From positions 1,116,001 through 1,180,000 of the forward strand of contig NZ_NWMW01000001.1 in the NCBI RefSeq assembly GCF_002351485.1: 64,000 bases of DNA, given 5' to 3'. The position numbers were made by a program, and so were the translations under genes. Below are positions 25,912 through 34,320 of the stretch, in pieces (position 1 is the stretch's first letter; every line of letters begins with the position of its first letter). A model generated the notes under the pieces. That model searched no databases. It worked only from the letters and a program-made list of their open reading frames with translations, and was not told the origin of the DNA. Source of the stretch: Sphingomonas spermidinifaciens (GTDB taxonomy: Bacteria; Pseudomonadota; Alphaproteobacteria; Sphingomonadales; Sphingomonadaceae).

Positions 25912-27278
25912 CGATCATCTCCGGAAATCGTGGGAGCCGGCGTGGTGAGCCGGTCGAGACGCGCCTGCGCGTCGTGATACGCGGCGAGCGCATCGACGTA
26001 GGTCTGGCGGGTTTGTGAAAGTGTGCGCTCGGCATCGAGGAGCGCGATCTGGTCGAACTTGCCCTGGCTCCAGCCGATCCGCGCGATGCGGGCGGCTTCC
26101 TGCGCCGCGGCAAGGCCAGGACCACCCGCCGCGCGTGCCGTGGCGGCAGCATTCGCCACCTCGGTCTGTGCGCTGGCGATCTGCTGACGGGTGTCGACGA
26201 TCGCCAGGCTGCGCAGTGCGAGCGCCTGGGTCTGTTCGGCCTGCGACTGGGCGACAAACGCGTTACCGTTGTTGAACAGCGGGATCGGGATCGACAGGCC
26301 GACCACGGCTGCGGTGTCGTTGGTCGCAGCCAGTCGCCGGGCGAACGCGCTGACTGTCAGGTCCGGAACCCGCAACGACCGCGCCACGCGAACCTGGGCA
26401 TCGGCAGTGCGGACATCAGCCTGTGCGGCAACGAGCGCCAGCGTCCCTTCGACATCGAGGGGACGTGGCGGCCCATAGCCATCGATCCGTTCGAACCAAG
26501 TGCGGTCGAGCGGTCCCGTTACGGGTGCATTGAGCAACGTCTCGAGATTGGAGCGCGCCACCTGTGCCTGCCGGGTGGCGCTATCGGCCGCCACCTGTGC
26601 ATTGATGCGCAGCACGTCGGCACGCTGCTGCTCGATCGGGCCGACGTCGCCAGCCTTCACGCGCTCGCTCGATACACGGAAGGCGTTATTGGCGATCCCC
26701 GCTTGCTCGGCGAGCACTTCCGAACGACGCTCGGCCGCAGCCGCCTCGATGTAGAGCTGCGTGACCCGCAAGCGCAGATCGGCCCGAGCGATCTCGGCTT
26801 GGATCTGCGCGCGGGTCAGGCGGGCATTGGCCAAGGCGACGCGCGCGGGCCGCTTGCCGCCTAGCTCCAGCGGGAGTGCTACGCCGACCGTCGTCTCCGA
26901 ACTGCGCACGCCCCTGTAAGCACCGCTGCCGCCGATATTCTCGACCTGCGTTTGAAGCTCTGGATTGGGGCGCAGTCCCGCGACCCGTCGCGCCGCGGTC
27001 GCGGCTGCGACGTTCGCGGTCGCCGCGCCAATCGATGGCAGCGCGGTTTGCGTGCTGCCGCCAGGACCGGATACCCCCCCGCCGGTAGCAGTGCTGGTCG
27101 CCGGCGTACCGGCCGCCGAGGACACACCGGCAGCGCCAAGCGCCGCGTCGAGCGAAAAGGCGGGCATCGCCTGTGACGAAGTGGTCGCCGCCGGGATACC
27201 GGGCGGCGGTGATGTCTGCGCCTCGGCCGTACCGGCCAAGGACGCCGCGACCATGAAGGCCGCGATTGTACGATGCAT
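25908..27278 (-). CDS. czcC: CzcC-like outer-membrane efflux channel (TolC family)
   Basis: 456 residues from ATG 27278 (MHRTIAAFMVAASLAGTAEAQ, a clear Sec signal). Two TolC-type repeats of long helices; NPELQTQVENIGGSGAY and SAFARRLAATNDTAAVVGLSIPIPLFNNGNA are typical of CzcC. The mature N-terminus carries a long Ala/Gly/Thr/Ser-rich segment (residues 22-75). Forms the outer-membrane tunnel of the CzcCBA complex. Confidence 0.92.
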   Translation of the reverse strand: MHRTIAAFMVAASLAGTAEAQTSPPPGIPAATTSSQAMPAFSLDAALGAAGVSSAAGTPATSTATGGGVSGPGGSTQTALPSIGAATANVAAATAARRVAGLRPNPELQTQVENIGGSGAYRGVRSSETTVGVALPLELGGKRPARVALANARLTRAQIQAEIARADLRLRVTQLYIEAAAAERRSEVLAEQAGIANNAFRVSSERVKAGDVGPIEQQRADVLRINAQVAADSATRQAQVARSNLETLLNAPVTGPLDRTWFERIDGYGPPRPLDVEGTLALVAAQADVRTADAQVRVARSLRVPDLTVSAFARRLAATNDTAAVVGLSIPIPLFNNGNAFVAQSQAEQTQALALRSLAIVDTRQQIASAQTEVANAAATARAAGGPGLAAAQEAARIARIGWSQGKFDQIALLDAERTLSQTRQTYVDALAAYHDAQARLDRLTTPAPTISGDDR

Positions 27279-27343
27279 CGATGATGACTCCTGACGAACC
27301 TGACTCGCCCCGCACGGCAACAGCCGACGGGGTCAGCGGGTCG

Positions 27344-27694
27344 TCAGGTTTGCGGGGGCCTCAGTGCAGGATCGGCTGAGGGCAACGGACGCATCGATCG
27401 GCCCGCGAACACAGGGGCAAGGCGAAGGTCGAACGTCAGGATCGTGCTGGCGATCTTCACCGGCGCCGCGACATGATCGCCGTGGCATCCGCCATGATGG
27501 TGCGGATAGCCCTTGTCGCCATCAGCCGGCACCTGATCGGCATCGTCGGGAGTGTGACCCTCGGCGATTTGCTCGCCCGGCGTCACGCTTACGCCAATGC
27601 TGGCATCCGGCCGTTCCAGTGCGTGCGCCGTCGCAGCCGCTCCAAGGGAGCAGACGAGCATCAGGCAGGCAAGGATGTTCAGCAGGCGTCGCAC
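27344..27694 (-). CDS. Small exported His-rich protein of the czc operon
   Basis: 116 residues from a GTG at 27694 (VRRLLNILACLMLVCSLGAAATAHA, a signal peptide). The mature protein has a HHHGGCHGDH cluster near residue 78, a plausible periplasmic Zn/Cd/Co ligand set, and ends in a beta-like tail LTFDLRLAPVFAGRSMRPLP. It is 65 bases ahead of czcC. Small proteins with this layout are common leaders of sphingomonad czc operons, without an assigned function. Confidence 0.6.
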   Translation of the reverse strand: MRRLLNILACLMLVCSLGAAATAHALERPDASIGVSVTPGEQIAEGHTPDDADQVPADGDKGYPHHHGGCHGDHVAAPVKIASTILTFDLRLAPVFAGRSMRPLPSADPALRPPQT

Positions 27695-27761
27695 GACGTG
27701 ATCCGTAGCAGTAATGCCGATGTGGGGATAGGCACGGCGATCGTGCGATCCAATGCGACAA

Positions 27762-28415
27762 TCATCGCAAGACTTCCGGCGCGACGGGCCGAGCTTCGCG
27801 CCATGCCGGAATTGCCTCGGCAAGAACATGCCACGCCGATCGCAGGAAGATGAGTGCGATGACGCAACCTACTGCGATATCGGGCCATGCCGCGCCGGTC
27901 GCCGCGACCAGTCCGGCCGCGATCAGCACGCCGATATTGGACGCCACGTCATTGCGGGAGCATTCGAAGGTGCTGGACATATTCACGTTCTCGGACCGGA
28001 ACCGCCATAGCATGGCGAGGCATGTCAGGTTGGCGACGAGTGCAGCACTGCCGAATGCCAGCATCAGCGAGGATGAAGGCGGTACGCCGTTGACCAGCTT
28101 GTCGATGATCTCGAAAACGACTGCGATGCCGAAGACGAGGATGATGACGCCCTTGGCGAGTGCGGCCCCCGCTTCCCAGCGGGGACCGCGGCTCAGAGCA
28201 TAGAGGCTGAGCGCATAGACAACGGCATCGCCGAGCATGTCGACCGAGTCCGCCATCAGCGCCGACGACCGCGCGAATACACCACCGCCGAACTCGGCGA
28301 CGAACATGACGAAGTTGATGACCATGACGGCGATCAGCACGCGCCGCTGATCGGCCTTGCGGCCGAGCTGCGCGATCGTGTCGCCTTTTCTGGAACAGCA
28401 GTCGTCCGCCATCAT
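27762..28415 (-). CDS. Cation diffusion facilitator with Cys pair, Cd/Zn-type
   Basis: 217 residues from ATG 28415 (MMADDCCSRKGD). Earlier in-frame ATGs are excluded because they lie upstream of, or within, the -10 element at 28443-28448. Five to six transmembrane helices with the metal site ALMADSVDMLGD (DxxxD) and CSRNDVASNIGVL (NDxxxN) in helix 5; the C-terminal cytoplasmic domain is very short. First gene of the czc series and divergent from the CadR-like regulator, which very likely controls it. An equivalent CDF occurs in the lead regulon at 45423. Confidence 0.85.
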   Translation of the reverse strand: MMADDCCSRKGDTIAQLGRKADQRRVLIAVMVINFVMFVAEFGGGVFARSSALMADSVDMLGDAVVYALSLYALSRGPRWEAGAALAKGVIILVFGIAVVFEIIDKLVNGVPPSSSLMLAFGSAALVANLTCLAMLWRFRSENVNMSSTFECSRNDVASNIGVLIAAGLVAATGAAWPDIAVGCVIALIFLRSAWHVLAEAIPAWREARPVAPEVLR

Positions 28416-28442
28416 GTCACTCGATTCGTGCGTCGGACCCCC

Positions 28443-28473
28443 CATATGCACCCTCATCCAACTAGAGGGTCAA
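28443..28473 (-). promoter_or_regulatory. MerR-family-controlled promoter of the CDF-czc operon
   Basis: -35 TTGACC (28473-28468), a 19-base spacer carrying the dyad CTCTAGTTGGATGAGGGTG, and -10 CATATG (28448-28443). The overlong 19-base spacing with a dyad inside is the defining geometry of MerR-activated promoters. Predicted transcription start near 28436, giving a leader of about 21 bases for the CDF gene. The dyad is related to the PbrR-type sites at 46-50 kb. Confidence 0.8.
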
Positions 28474-28483
28474 TAGCACGAAC

Positions 28484-28903
28484 ATGAAAATCGGCGACAT
28501 TGCGAACCGCACCGGGCTGAAGGTCGAGACCATCCGCTTTTACGAGCGCGAAGGATTGATCGATGCACCTCGCCGCAGCGACGGAAACTACCGACTTTAC
28601 AACCATTCACACCTCGATCGGCTGTCGTTTGTCAAACGCTCGCGCGACCTTGGCTTCACGCTCGATCAGGTGCGTGACCTGCTCCGTCTGGCGGAGAACA
28701 CCAGGAATTCTTGTGATGAAGTGGATGAGATCGTTGCGGTTCATATAAGGGAAATCGACCGCAAGCTCGGCGACCTAGCAGCGTTGCGCGACGAGGTCGT
28801 CCGATGGGGCGGCGGATGTGACGCCAACACGATCGCCAATTGCAAGGTGATCGATGCCCTTTCGTCGGGGCTGCCCGGTCAACGAGCGGACGCTATCACG
28901 TGA
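28484..28903 (+). CDS. cadR: CadR/PbrR-like MerR-family regulator
   Basis: 139 residues. MerR winged helix (KIGDIANRTGLKVETIRFYEREGLI, then NYRLYNHSHLDRLSFVKRSRDLGF) and a dimer helix. Metal-site cysteines C77 (RNSCDEV), C112 (GGGCDAN) and C120 (ANCKVID) match the divalent-metal group that includes CadR and PbrR. There is no His-rich C-terminal tail as in Pseudomonas CadR. It presumably activates the divergent CDF-czc promoter on Cd, Zn or Pb. Symbol given by similarity only. Confidence 0.85.
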   Translation: MKIGDIANRTGLKVETIRFYEREGLIDAPRRSDGNYRLYNHSHLDRLSFVKRSRDLGFTLDQVRDLLRLAENTRNSCDEVDEIVAVHIREIDRKLGDLAALRDEVVRWGGGCDANTIANCKVIDALSSGLPGQRADAIT

Positions 28904-29142
28904 CCAGTAGCCGGAGGCAGCGTTGGACGGAGAAGTCGGATGCCGAGCTTCGTCAGCGGATTGCCGCGAGACAGCCTTTGGCGAAGATCGCGATGGACAT
29001 GGGTAGGACGATGGATGGTGTTCGAGGAAGGGCGGCTGCACTGCGGATCGCGCTTCCGTCGCCGACGCGCCCTTGGCGCGAGACGCTGAAGCGGAGCCCC
29101 ATGCCAAAGGTAGTGGAGGATCAGATAACCGGGGACGAATAA
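28900..29142 (+). CDS. Small helix-turn-helix protein
   Basis: 80 residues from a GTG at 28900 that overlaps the regulator's stop as GTGA. WTEKSDAELRQRIAARQPLA plus KIAMDMGRTMDGVRGRAAAL looks like a Myb/GcrA-type DNA-binding three-helix unit. It is co-translated with the CadR-like regulator and may be an accessory regulator. The coupling and the compact HTH pattern support a real gene; the function is not known. Confidence 0.6.
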   Translation: MTSSRRQRWTEKSDAELRQRIAARQPLAKIAMDMGRTMDGVRGRAAALRIALPSPTRPWRETLKRSPMPKVVEDQITGDE

Positions 29143-29210
29143 AGACCCGTGAGGGCTGACCGCGCGCCGCACGTATCTATTCTGGCGGGGGCCAAAATGG
29201 AGAACGAACG

Positions 29211-29546
29211 ATGCATCACCAAATGTTCGCCGAAATGCAGGCGTGCATGGACGCCTGCCACCGCTGCCATGTCACCTGCCTGTCGATGACCACCCAGCAT
29301 TGCCTCGATGTGGGCGGCGCGCACGCGGCGCCCGAGCACATCAAGATCATGCTGGACTGCGCGCAGATGTGCGCCACCTCGCTCGACTTCATGGCACGGG
29401 GGTCGGACCAGCATAAGCTCGTGTGCGGCATCTGTGCCCAGATTTGCCGGGCTTGCGCCGCGAGCTGCAAGGGGCTCGATGGCATGGAGGAGTGCGTCGC
29501 CGCGTGCGAGCGCTGCGCGGAGGAATGCGAGAAGATGGCCGCCTGA
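29211..29546 (+). CDS. Four-helix-bundle copper-storage protein (Csp-like)
   Basis: 111 residues with about 16 cysteines arranged every three to four residues along the helices (ACMDACHRCHVTC, CGICAQICRACAASC, CVAACERCAEEC), so they line the core of a four-helix bundle that binds many Cu(I) ions. No signal peptide is seen, which fits a cytosolic Csp3-type store. The ATG follows GGAGA. It sits between the Cd/Zn regulator and the divergent copDC pair and opens the copper part of the island. Confidence 0.9.
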   Translation: MHHQMFAEMQACMDACHRCHVTCLSMTTQHCLDVGGAHAAPEHIKIMLDCAQMCATSLDFMARGSDQHKLVCGICAQICRACAASCKGLDGMEECVAACERCAEECEKMAA

Positions 29547-29578
29547 GCGGCGGGCGGGCGACTTTCGCCCGCCCACCC

Positions 29579-30508
29579 TCACATCGCCGAAGCAGGTGGC
29601 TCGAGCGTGCCGAGCCAGGCGACCAGCGCCAGGACCGTGACGGCGCAGGTCGTCTCGATGGCGAGGCTGCGCCGCAGCGCACCGAGTGCTCCGCGATGAT
29701 CGCCTGCGGCGATCGACCGCTCGAACGCCGGCGTCAGCCGGAAGCGGTTCAGGGAGGCCAGCCCAAGCATCGCGCCGAAGAGCGCGAGCTTGGCGAGGAG
29801 AAGCTGGCCATAGAGCGTGAAAGGAAGGTTCGGCAGATTGCCCAGGCCGACCAGCAGCGAGCCATTGACCAGACCCGTCACGACGATCGCGCCGACGACG
29901 ATCGTGCCGACCAGCCCGAAGCCGTGCAGCGCGCGATGGGTGAGTCTGAGATGGGCGATGTCGATGCGATCGGCAGGGCGCGTGACGAGGAGCGTCAGCC
30001 CGAGCAGCGCACCGACCCAGGCTCCGGCTGCCAGCAGATGCAGGATGTCGGCCAGCAGGTGGACCCAGCCCCTCACCCCCTCATCCATCGCGCCGTGACC
30101 CGTCCAGGCAAAAGTTGCGAGCGCGATTCCTCCTGCGATGGCGATCAGACCGAGCGGAACCGCCCGTCCTGCCGCGATCAGCGCGACGACGGACGCGAGC
30201 CCCAGCGCGCCCATCCGCGCCTCCCACGCCGTACCCGTCGCCGTCCCGGTGAGCAGCACGCCGATCGCCTCGTGATCGATCGGCCAGGCCGGGGCACCGG
30301 CCATCGCCGCGGCGAGCAGCGCAAGCGCGATCCCGGACAACAGGAGCGCGGCAAGACCACTGCCGACAAGCCAGGGGCGCAAGGGAAGCGCACTGGAGCG
30401 CTCACCCGCATGAAGCCCGTAGAGGCTGAACGCCGACAGGCCGAACAGTCCGCTCAACGCGAGATACAGCGCGAGGCGGACCGCGATCAGCGGCCAGTCG
30501 GTTTCCAC
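29579..30508 (-). CDS. copD: Copper resistance membrane protein CopD
   Basis: 309 residues with eight or nine transmembrane helices. CopD pattern: VHLLADILHLLAAGAWVGALLGL (HxxxAxxW-type ligands in mid-protein), RFSxxA-like region LRLTHRALHGFGLVGT, and LYGQLLLAKLALFGAMLGLASLNRFRL. Works with CopC in periplasm-to-cytoplasm copper handling. Starts one base after the copC stop, so the two are co-transcribed. Confidence 0.9.
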   Translation of the reverse strand: METDWPLIAVRLALYLALSGLFGLSAFSLYGLHAGERSSALPLRPWLVGSGLAALLLSGIALALLAAAMAGAPAWPIDHEAIGVLLTGTATGTAWEARMGALGLASVVALIAAGRAVPLGLIAIAGGIALATFAWTGHGAMDEGVRGWVHLLADILHLLAAGAWVGALLGLTLLVTRPADRIDIAHLRLTHRALHGFGLVGTIVVGAIVVTGLVNGSLLVGLGNLPNLPFTLYGQLLLAKLALFGAMLGLASLNRFRLTPAFERSIAAGDHRGALGALRRSLAIETTCAVTVLALVAWLGTLEPPASAM

Positions 30509-30509
30509 C

Positions 30510-30881
30510 TTATTTCACCGCAAAGGCGAAGTTGCCGGCTACCCGGTGCGTATCAGTCGAGACGACATGCCACGCGACGCTGTAGCGACCCGCGCCGAGC
30601 GGCGACTTGGGCGTCAGGACGAGCGTGCGGCCGTCCGCCCCGACGGCGGTCGCGACTGCGACCTTCATCGGCGGGTGCGTGGTCCCGGCGTGTCCCGTCA
30701 TCATCAGGTCCGCGCCCGAGAATTTCGGCATCAGCTTTTCGCTGAATTGCAGAGCGACGCTTGCGGGCTTGGCGACGGTCGCGTTGGGCGCAGGCGATGC
30801 CGACAGGAGCTTGGGATGCGCCTGTGCGGTGCCGGCGAGGCCGAGAAGAGCGATGGCGGCAGGAACGACAAGGCGACGCAT
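30510..30881 (-). CDS. copC: Periplasmic copper-binding protein CopC
   Basis: 123 residues. Signal MRRLVVPAAIALLGLAGTAQA, then mature HPKLLSASPAPNATV: the N-terminal His is the Cu(II) ligand. Further ligands are in VSTDTHRVAGNFAF near the C-terminus. The central segment is Met-poor (KLMPKFSGADLMMTG), suggesting Cu(II) rather than Cu(I) binding. It is divergent from the CnrY-like gene over 122 bases. Confidence 0.93.
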   Translation of the reverse strand: MRRLVVPAAIALLGLAGTAQAHPKLLSASPAPNATVAKPASVALQFSEKLMPKFSGADLMMTGHAGTTHPPMKVAVATAVGADGRTLVLTPKSPLGAGRYSVAWHVVSTDTHRVAGNFAFAVK

Positions 30882-31003
30882 GGGCTACTCCGATCAGGTT
30901 CGTATCCCCTCTTACGCGGCCCATGCCTGCACCCCTCACCGATCCGCATGAGGGACGATGGGCAGCCGTGCGTAACCGATGATAGAGGGGCGGAGTGGAA
31001 AGC

Positions 31004-31276
31004 ATGGACGAACTGGACAGAGCATTGGCGCGACTGGCGGGGGCACCCGTTCCGGACACGCTGGACGGGATCGGGAACCAGGTGCTCGCGCGCATCGGCA
31101 GCCGCCCCGCGGTCCGCGGCGCAGGCATCGGTATTGGGGCCGTGACGATCGCGGCACTGGCGATCGGGATGATCGGCGCCGAGTTGCCGGCGTCCGCCAG
31201 CCCTGCGGTTTCGCTTGCACCGCTTGGCGGCGCCTCGCCGCTTGCCCCTTCGGCACTGCTGGTCGGCGAGCCATGA
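31004..31276 (+). CDS. CnrY-like membrane anti-sigma factor
   Basis: 90 residues from ATG 31004, eight bases after GGAG; an upstream GTG (30995) is less likely. A cytosolic N-terminal helix region (MDELDRALARLAGAPVPDTL) is followed by one transmembrane helix (about residues 42-60, AGIGIGAVTIAALAIGMIGA) and a short periplasmic tail. Length and layout match CnrY of Cupriavidus (95 residues), which holds CnrH at the membrane. It overlaps the CnrX-like gene as ATGA, and the order Y-X-H is the same as in cnrYXH. Sequence similarity to CnrY is weak by eye; the call rests on architecture and neighbours. Confidence 0.7.
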   Translation: MDELDRALARLAGAPVPDTLDGIGNQVLARIGSRPAVRGAGIGIGAVTIAALAIGMIGAELPASASPAVSLAPLGGASPLAPSALLVGEP

Positions 31277-31713
31277 CCTCTACCAGGCGCATCGTCCTGT
31301 GTGTCGTGCTCGCCTTTCTGGCGGCGATCGGAGGGGTGTTCATCGGCCGGACGCTGTTGCCGCAGCCCAAGCAGCCCGGCGCCGCCCTGCACGAGGTTCT
31401 GCATCACAAGCTCGCGCTCGATGCCGATCAGCAAGCACGCTTGAAGGTGCTGGAGAACCGGTTCGCGGTGCAGCGCCGCGCACTCGAGCTGGAGATGCGC
31501 GCCGCCAATGCCCGCCTTGCCGAGGCGATCGAGGCCGAACACGGCAACGGTCCTCGGGTCGCGGCCGCGGTCGACCAGAGCCACGCCGCGATGGGCGAGC
31601 TGCAGAAGGCGACGCTCGCCCACATCTTCGCCATGCGTCAGCTTCTGCGGGCCGACCAGACCTCCCAATTCGATTCTGCGGTGGTGAAGGCGCTCACCGA
31701 CGGCCAGGGGTGA
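31273..31713 (+). CDS. CnrX-like periplasmic heavy-metal sensor
   Basis: 146 residues (CnrX has 148). An N-terminal membrane anchor (IVLCVVLAFLAAIGGVFIG) is followed by a periplasmic four-helix sensor. The metal ligands of CnrX (H42, H46, E63, H119, M123) have counterparts H40, H44, E61, H117 and M121 here with identical spacings. In CnrX these bind Ni(II) or Co(II) and trigger release of the sigma factor. Overlaps both neighbours (ATGA upstream; the sigma GTG downstream). Here it lies before copper genes, so the inducing metal is an open question. Confidence 0.85.
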   Translation: MTSTRRIVLCVVLAFLAAIGGVFIGRTLLPQPKQPGAALHEVLHHKLALDADQQARLKVLENRFAVQRRALELEMRAANARLAEAIEAEHGNGPRVAAAVDQSHAAMGELQKATLAHIFAMRQLLRADQTSQFDSAVVKALTDGQG

Positions 31714-32279
31714 GCCTCGACTGGACCACGCTGTCGGATGGCGAGCTGGCGACGCTTAGCATCGCGGGCCGGCAGGCCGCCTTTGCCGAGATCGTGCGGC
31801 GCTATCGGCAGCCTATCTTTCGGCTGACGCGGGCTTTCATCGGCGATGCAGACGAAGCGCTCGACCTGACGCAAGAAGCCTTCGTGGCCGCGCATCAGGC
31901 GCTGGCGCGCTATGATCCCAACCGGTCGATGCAGGCGTGGCTTACGACGATCGCCGTCAACAAATGCCGGGATTGGGCGAGGAAGCGGGCCGTCCGTCGT
32001 TTTCTGTCCTTCGCCCTACCGAACGACGACCAGGTGGAAGCGATCGCCGACGATGGCGCTGCCGTCGATGTCGCCGCGGCCGACCGGCAGGAGTTAGGCC
32101 GCGTGTCGCGCGCGATCGCCTCGCTTCCTGCGAAGCTGAAGGAGCCGCTGGTTTTGCGGACGATCGAGGGCCTGAGCCAGGCCGAGACCGCCGAGGTGCT
32201 GGGCATCAGCCAGAAGGCCGTCGAAACCCGGCTCTACCGGGCGCGAGCGCGGTTGCTCGAAAAACTCGGGCCTCGGTAA
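31710..32279 (+). CDS. CnrH-like ECF sigma factor
   Basis: 189 residues (CnrH 191) from a GTG at 31710 overlapping the sensor's stop. Sigma-2 region: AEIVRRYRQPIFRLTRAFIGDADEALDLTQEAFVAA; sigma-4 region: IASLPAKLKEPLVLRTIEGL and SQAETAEVLGISQKAVETRL. Predicted to direct RNA polymerase to promoters of metal-defence genes, with CnrY/CnrX-like partners encoded just upstream. The copA gene follows after 67 bases. Confidence 0.88.
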   Translation: MSLDWTTLSDGELATLSIAGRQAAFAEIVRRYRQPIFRLTRAFIGDADEALDLTQEAFVAAHQALARYDPNRSMQAWLTTIAVNKCRDWARKRAVRRFLSFALPNDDQVEAIADDGAAVDVAAADRQELGRVSRAIASLPAKLKEPLVLRTIEGLSQAETAEVLGISQKAVETRLYRARARLLEKLGPR

Positions 32280-32346
32280 GGGATGCGCGGACGGGCCGCG
32301 TAGAACAGGCGAAGAGCCGTTCGCGGCCACGTTCCGAGGAGCTTGA

Positions 32347-34320
32347 ATGTCGCGCGTTGTTGACCGCCGCCAATTGCTGCGCGGTGCCAGTCTGGCCGGG
32401 GGCGGGCTTGCCTTGTCGGCCTATATGCCGGCGTGGGCGCAGCCCGTATCCGCCGGCATCGCCAAGCCGCTGCCGACTGTTTCGGGCGAGGACATCACGC
32501 TCAAGGTCGCGCATCAAATGATGACGATTGACGGGCGGCAGAGCCACGCCATCGGCATCAACGGCACTGTCCCTGCCCCGCTCATCCGGTTGCGCGAAGG
32601 GCAGAACGTGCGCCTCCATGTCGTTAACGAGCTGGACGAGGAGACGTCGATCCATTGGCACGGGCTGTTGCTGCCTTTCCAGATGGATGGCGTACCCGGC
32701 ATCGCCTTCCCGGGCATTCCCGCGCGCTCGACCTTCACCTACGAGTTCCCGATCATCCAGAGCGGCACCTACTGGTATCACAGCCATTCTGGGTTGCAGG
32801 AACAGGAAGGACATTACGGTCCGATCCTGATCGATCCCAAGACCCCCGACCCGGTGCAGTTCGACCGGGAGCATGTAATCGTGCTGTCCGACCACAGCTT
32901 CCAGCATCCGCACTATCTCTTCGACCGGCTGAAAAAGGAGTCGGGGTACTTCAACCGCCAGCGTCAGACCCTTTCCGGCCTCCTCGCGGGCAAGGATCAG
33001 CCGCTCAAGGAGCGGTTGATGTGGGGCAAGATGCGGATGGACCCCGCCGACGTCGCCGATGTCACCGCCTCGGCCTATACCTATCTCGTCAACGGCTACG
33101 GTCCGCGGGACAACTGGACGGCGCTGTTCCGTCCCGGCGAGCGGGTGCGGCTACGCTTCATCAACGCGTCGTCGATGACCACTTTCAACGTCCGCATCCC
33201 TGGCCTGCCGATGACCATCGTCGCGGCCGATGGATTGAACGTGCGTCCAGTCGAGATCGACGAGTTCCAGTTCGGCCCGGCCGAAACTTATGACGCGATC
33301 GTCACGCCCCCCGACATGCGCGCCTACACGCTCGTCGGCGAGAGCGTCGATCGCTCGGGCCAGGCGCGCGCCACGCTAGCGCCGCGCGAAGGCATGGCTG
33401 CCGAAGTGCCGCCACTGCGCAAGCGTCCGCTCGCCACCATGAAGGACATGGGCATGGGCGGCATGGATCACGGTTCGATGAACCACGGTGCCATGGGCGC
33501 CGGTGCCGGCGCTTCCATGGCGGGCATGGACCATAGCGCGATGGGGCCTGGCACGGATGCCGGCGCCATGCCCGGCATGGACCATTCGCAGATGAACCAC
33601 GGCACGACCGCGGCTGCTGCCGGCAGCATGGTCGGAATGAACCACGGGTCAGCTCCCCAAGCCGGCGCCATGCCCGGTATGGGTCAGGCGAACGGCGCGA
33701 TGGCAGGGATGAGCGGCGATCAGGCGATGCCCGGCATGGACATGCCGGGCATGGATGTGGGCGCCATGAACATGCGCGACTTCTCCAAAGCACCCGAGGT
33801 CAAGAAGGGGCCGGGGGTGCAGACGATCTCGTCTATGCCGGTCGACCGTACTGGCGACCCCGGGCAGGGGCTCGAGAATGTCGGACACCGCGTCCTCACC
33901 TATCGCGATCTGGTGGCGCTCGAGCGCAACCCCGACACGCGGGCCCCGGAACGGGAGATCAAGCTTCATCTCACCGGCAACATGGAGCGCTATATGTGGG
34001 GCTTCGATGGCGAGAAGCTGTCGGAGAACCCCGATCCGATCACGCTGCTTCACGGCGAGCGGGTGCGCGTCACCCTCATCAACGACACGATGATGGGCCA
34101 TCCCATCCATATCCACGGCCACTTCTTCGACCTGGTAACGGGAAAAGGTGCCTATGCGCCGCGGAAGCATACCGTGCTCGTCCAGCCGGGCGGCACCGTG
34201 AGCTGGGACGTGACAGGTGAGGAAGGCGATTGGGCGTTCCACTGCCACATGCTCTACCACATGCACGCGGGCATGATGCGCGTCGTCCAGGTCCGCAAGG
34301 TCGGGGAGGCTGCAGCATGA
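32347..34320 (+). CDS. copA: Periplasmic multicopper oxidase CopA
   Basis: 657 residues. A twin-arginine signal (VVDRRQLLRGASLAGGGLAL) ends AWAQP. Copper sites: SIHWHGLLLP, TYWYHSHSG, GHPIHIHGHFF and HCHMLYHMHAGMM (the type 1 centre). Between residues about 370 and 480 lies a Met/His-rich insert made of MDHGSM/MPGMDHSQM-like units, typical of the CopA/PcoA class and used to collect Cu(I). Oxidises Cu(I) in the periplasm. The stop overlaps the copB start (ATGA). Confidence 0.95.
   Translation: MSRVVDRRQLLRGASLAGGGLALSAYMPAWAQPVSAGIAKPLPTVSGEDITLKVAHQMMTIDGRQSHAIGINGTVPAPLIRLREGQNVRLHVVNELDEETSIHWHGLLLPFQMDGVPGIAFPGIPARSTFTYEFPIIQSGTYWYHSHSGLQEQEGHYGPILIDPKTPDPVQFDREHVIVLSDHSFQHPHYLFDRLKKESGYFNRQRQTLSGLLAGKDQPLKERLMWGKMRMDPADVADVTASAYTYLVNGYGPRDNWTALFRPGERVRLRFINASSMTTFNVRIPGLPMTIVAADGLNVRPVEIDEFQFGPAETYDAIVTPPDMRAYTLVGESVDRSGQARATLAPREGMAAEVPPLRKRPLATMKDMGMGGMDHGSMNHGAMGAGAGASMAGMDHSAMGPGTDAGAMPGMDHSQMNHGTTAAAAGSMVGMNHGSAPQAGAMPGMGQANGAMAGMSGDQAMPGMDMPGMDVGAMNMRDFSKAPEVKKGPGVQTISSMPVDRTGDPGQGLENVGHRVLTYRDLVALERNPDTRAPEREIKLHLTGNMERYMWGFDGEKLSENPDPITLLHGERVRVTLINDTMMGHPIHIHGHFFDLVTGKGAYAPRKHTVLVQPGGTVSWDVTGEEGDWAFHCHMLYHMHAGMMRVVQVRKVGEAAA

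Noticed and set aside
29423..30745. 440-codon plus-strand open frame across copD/copC
   Set aside because: Antisense to recognised copCD, with low-complexity Arg/Gln composition and no domain.
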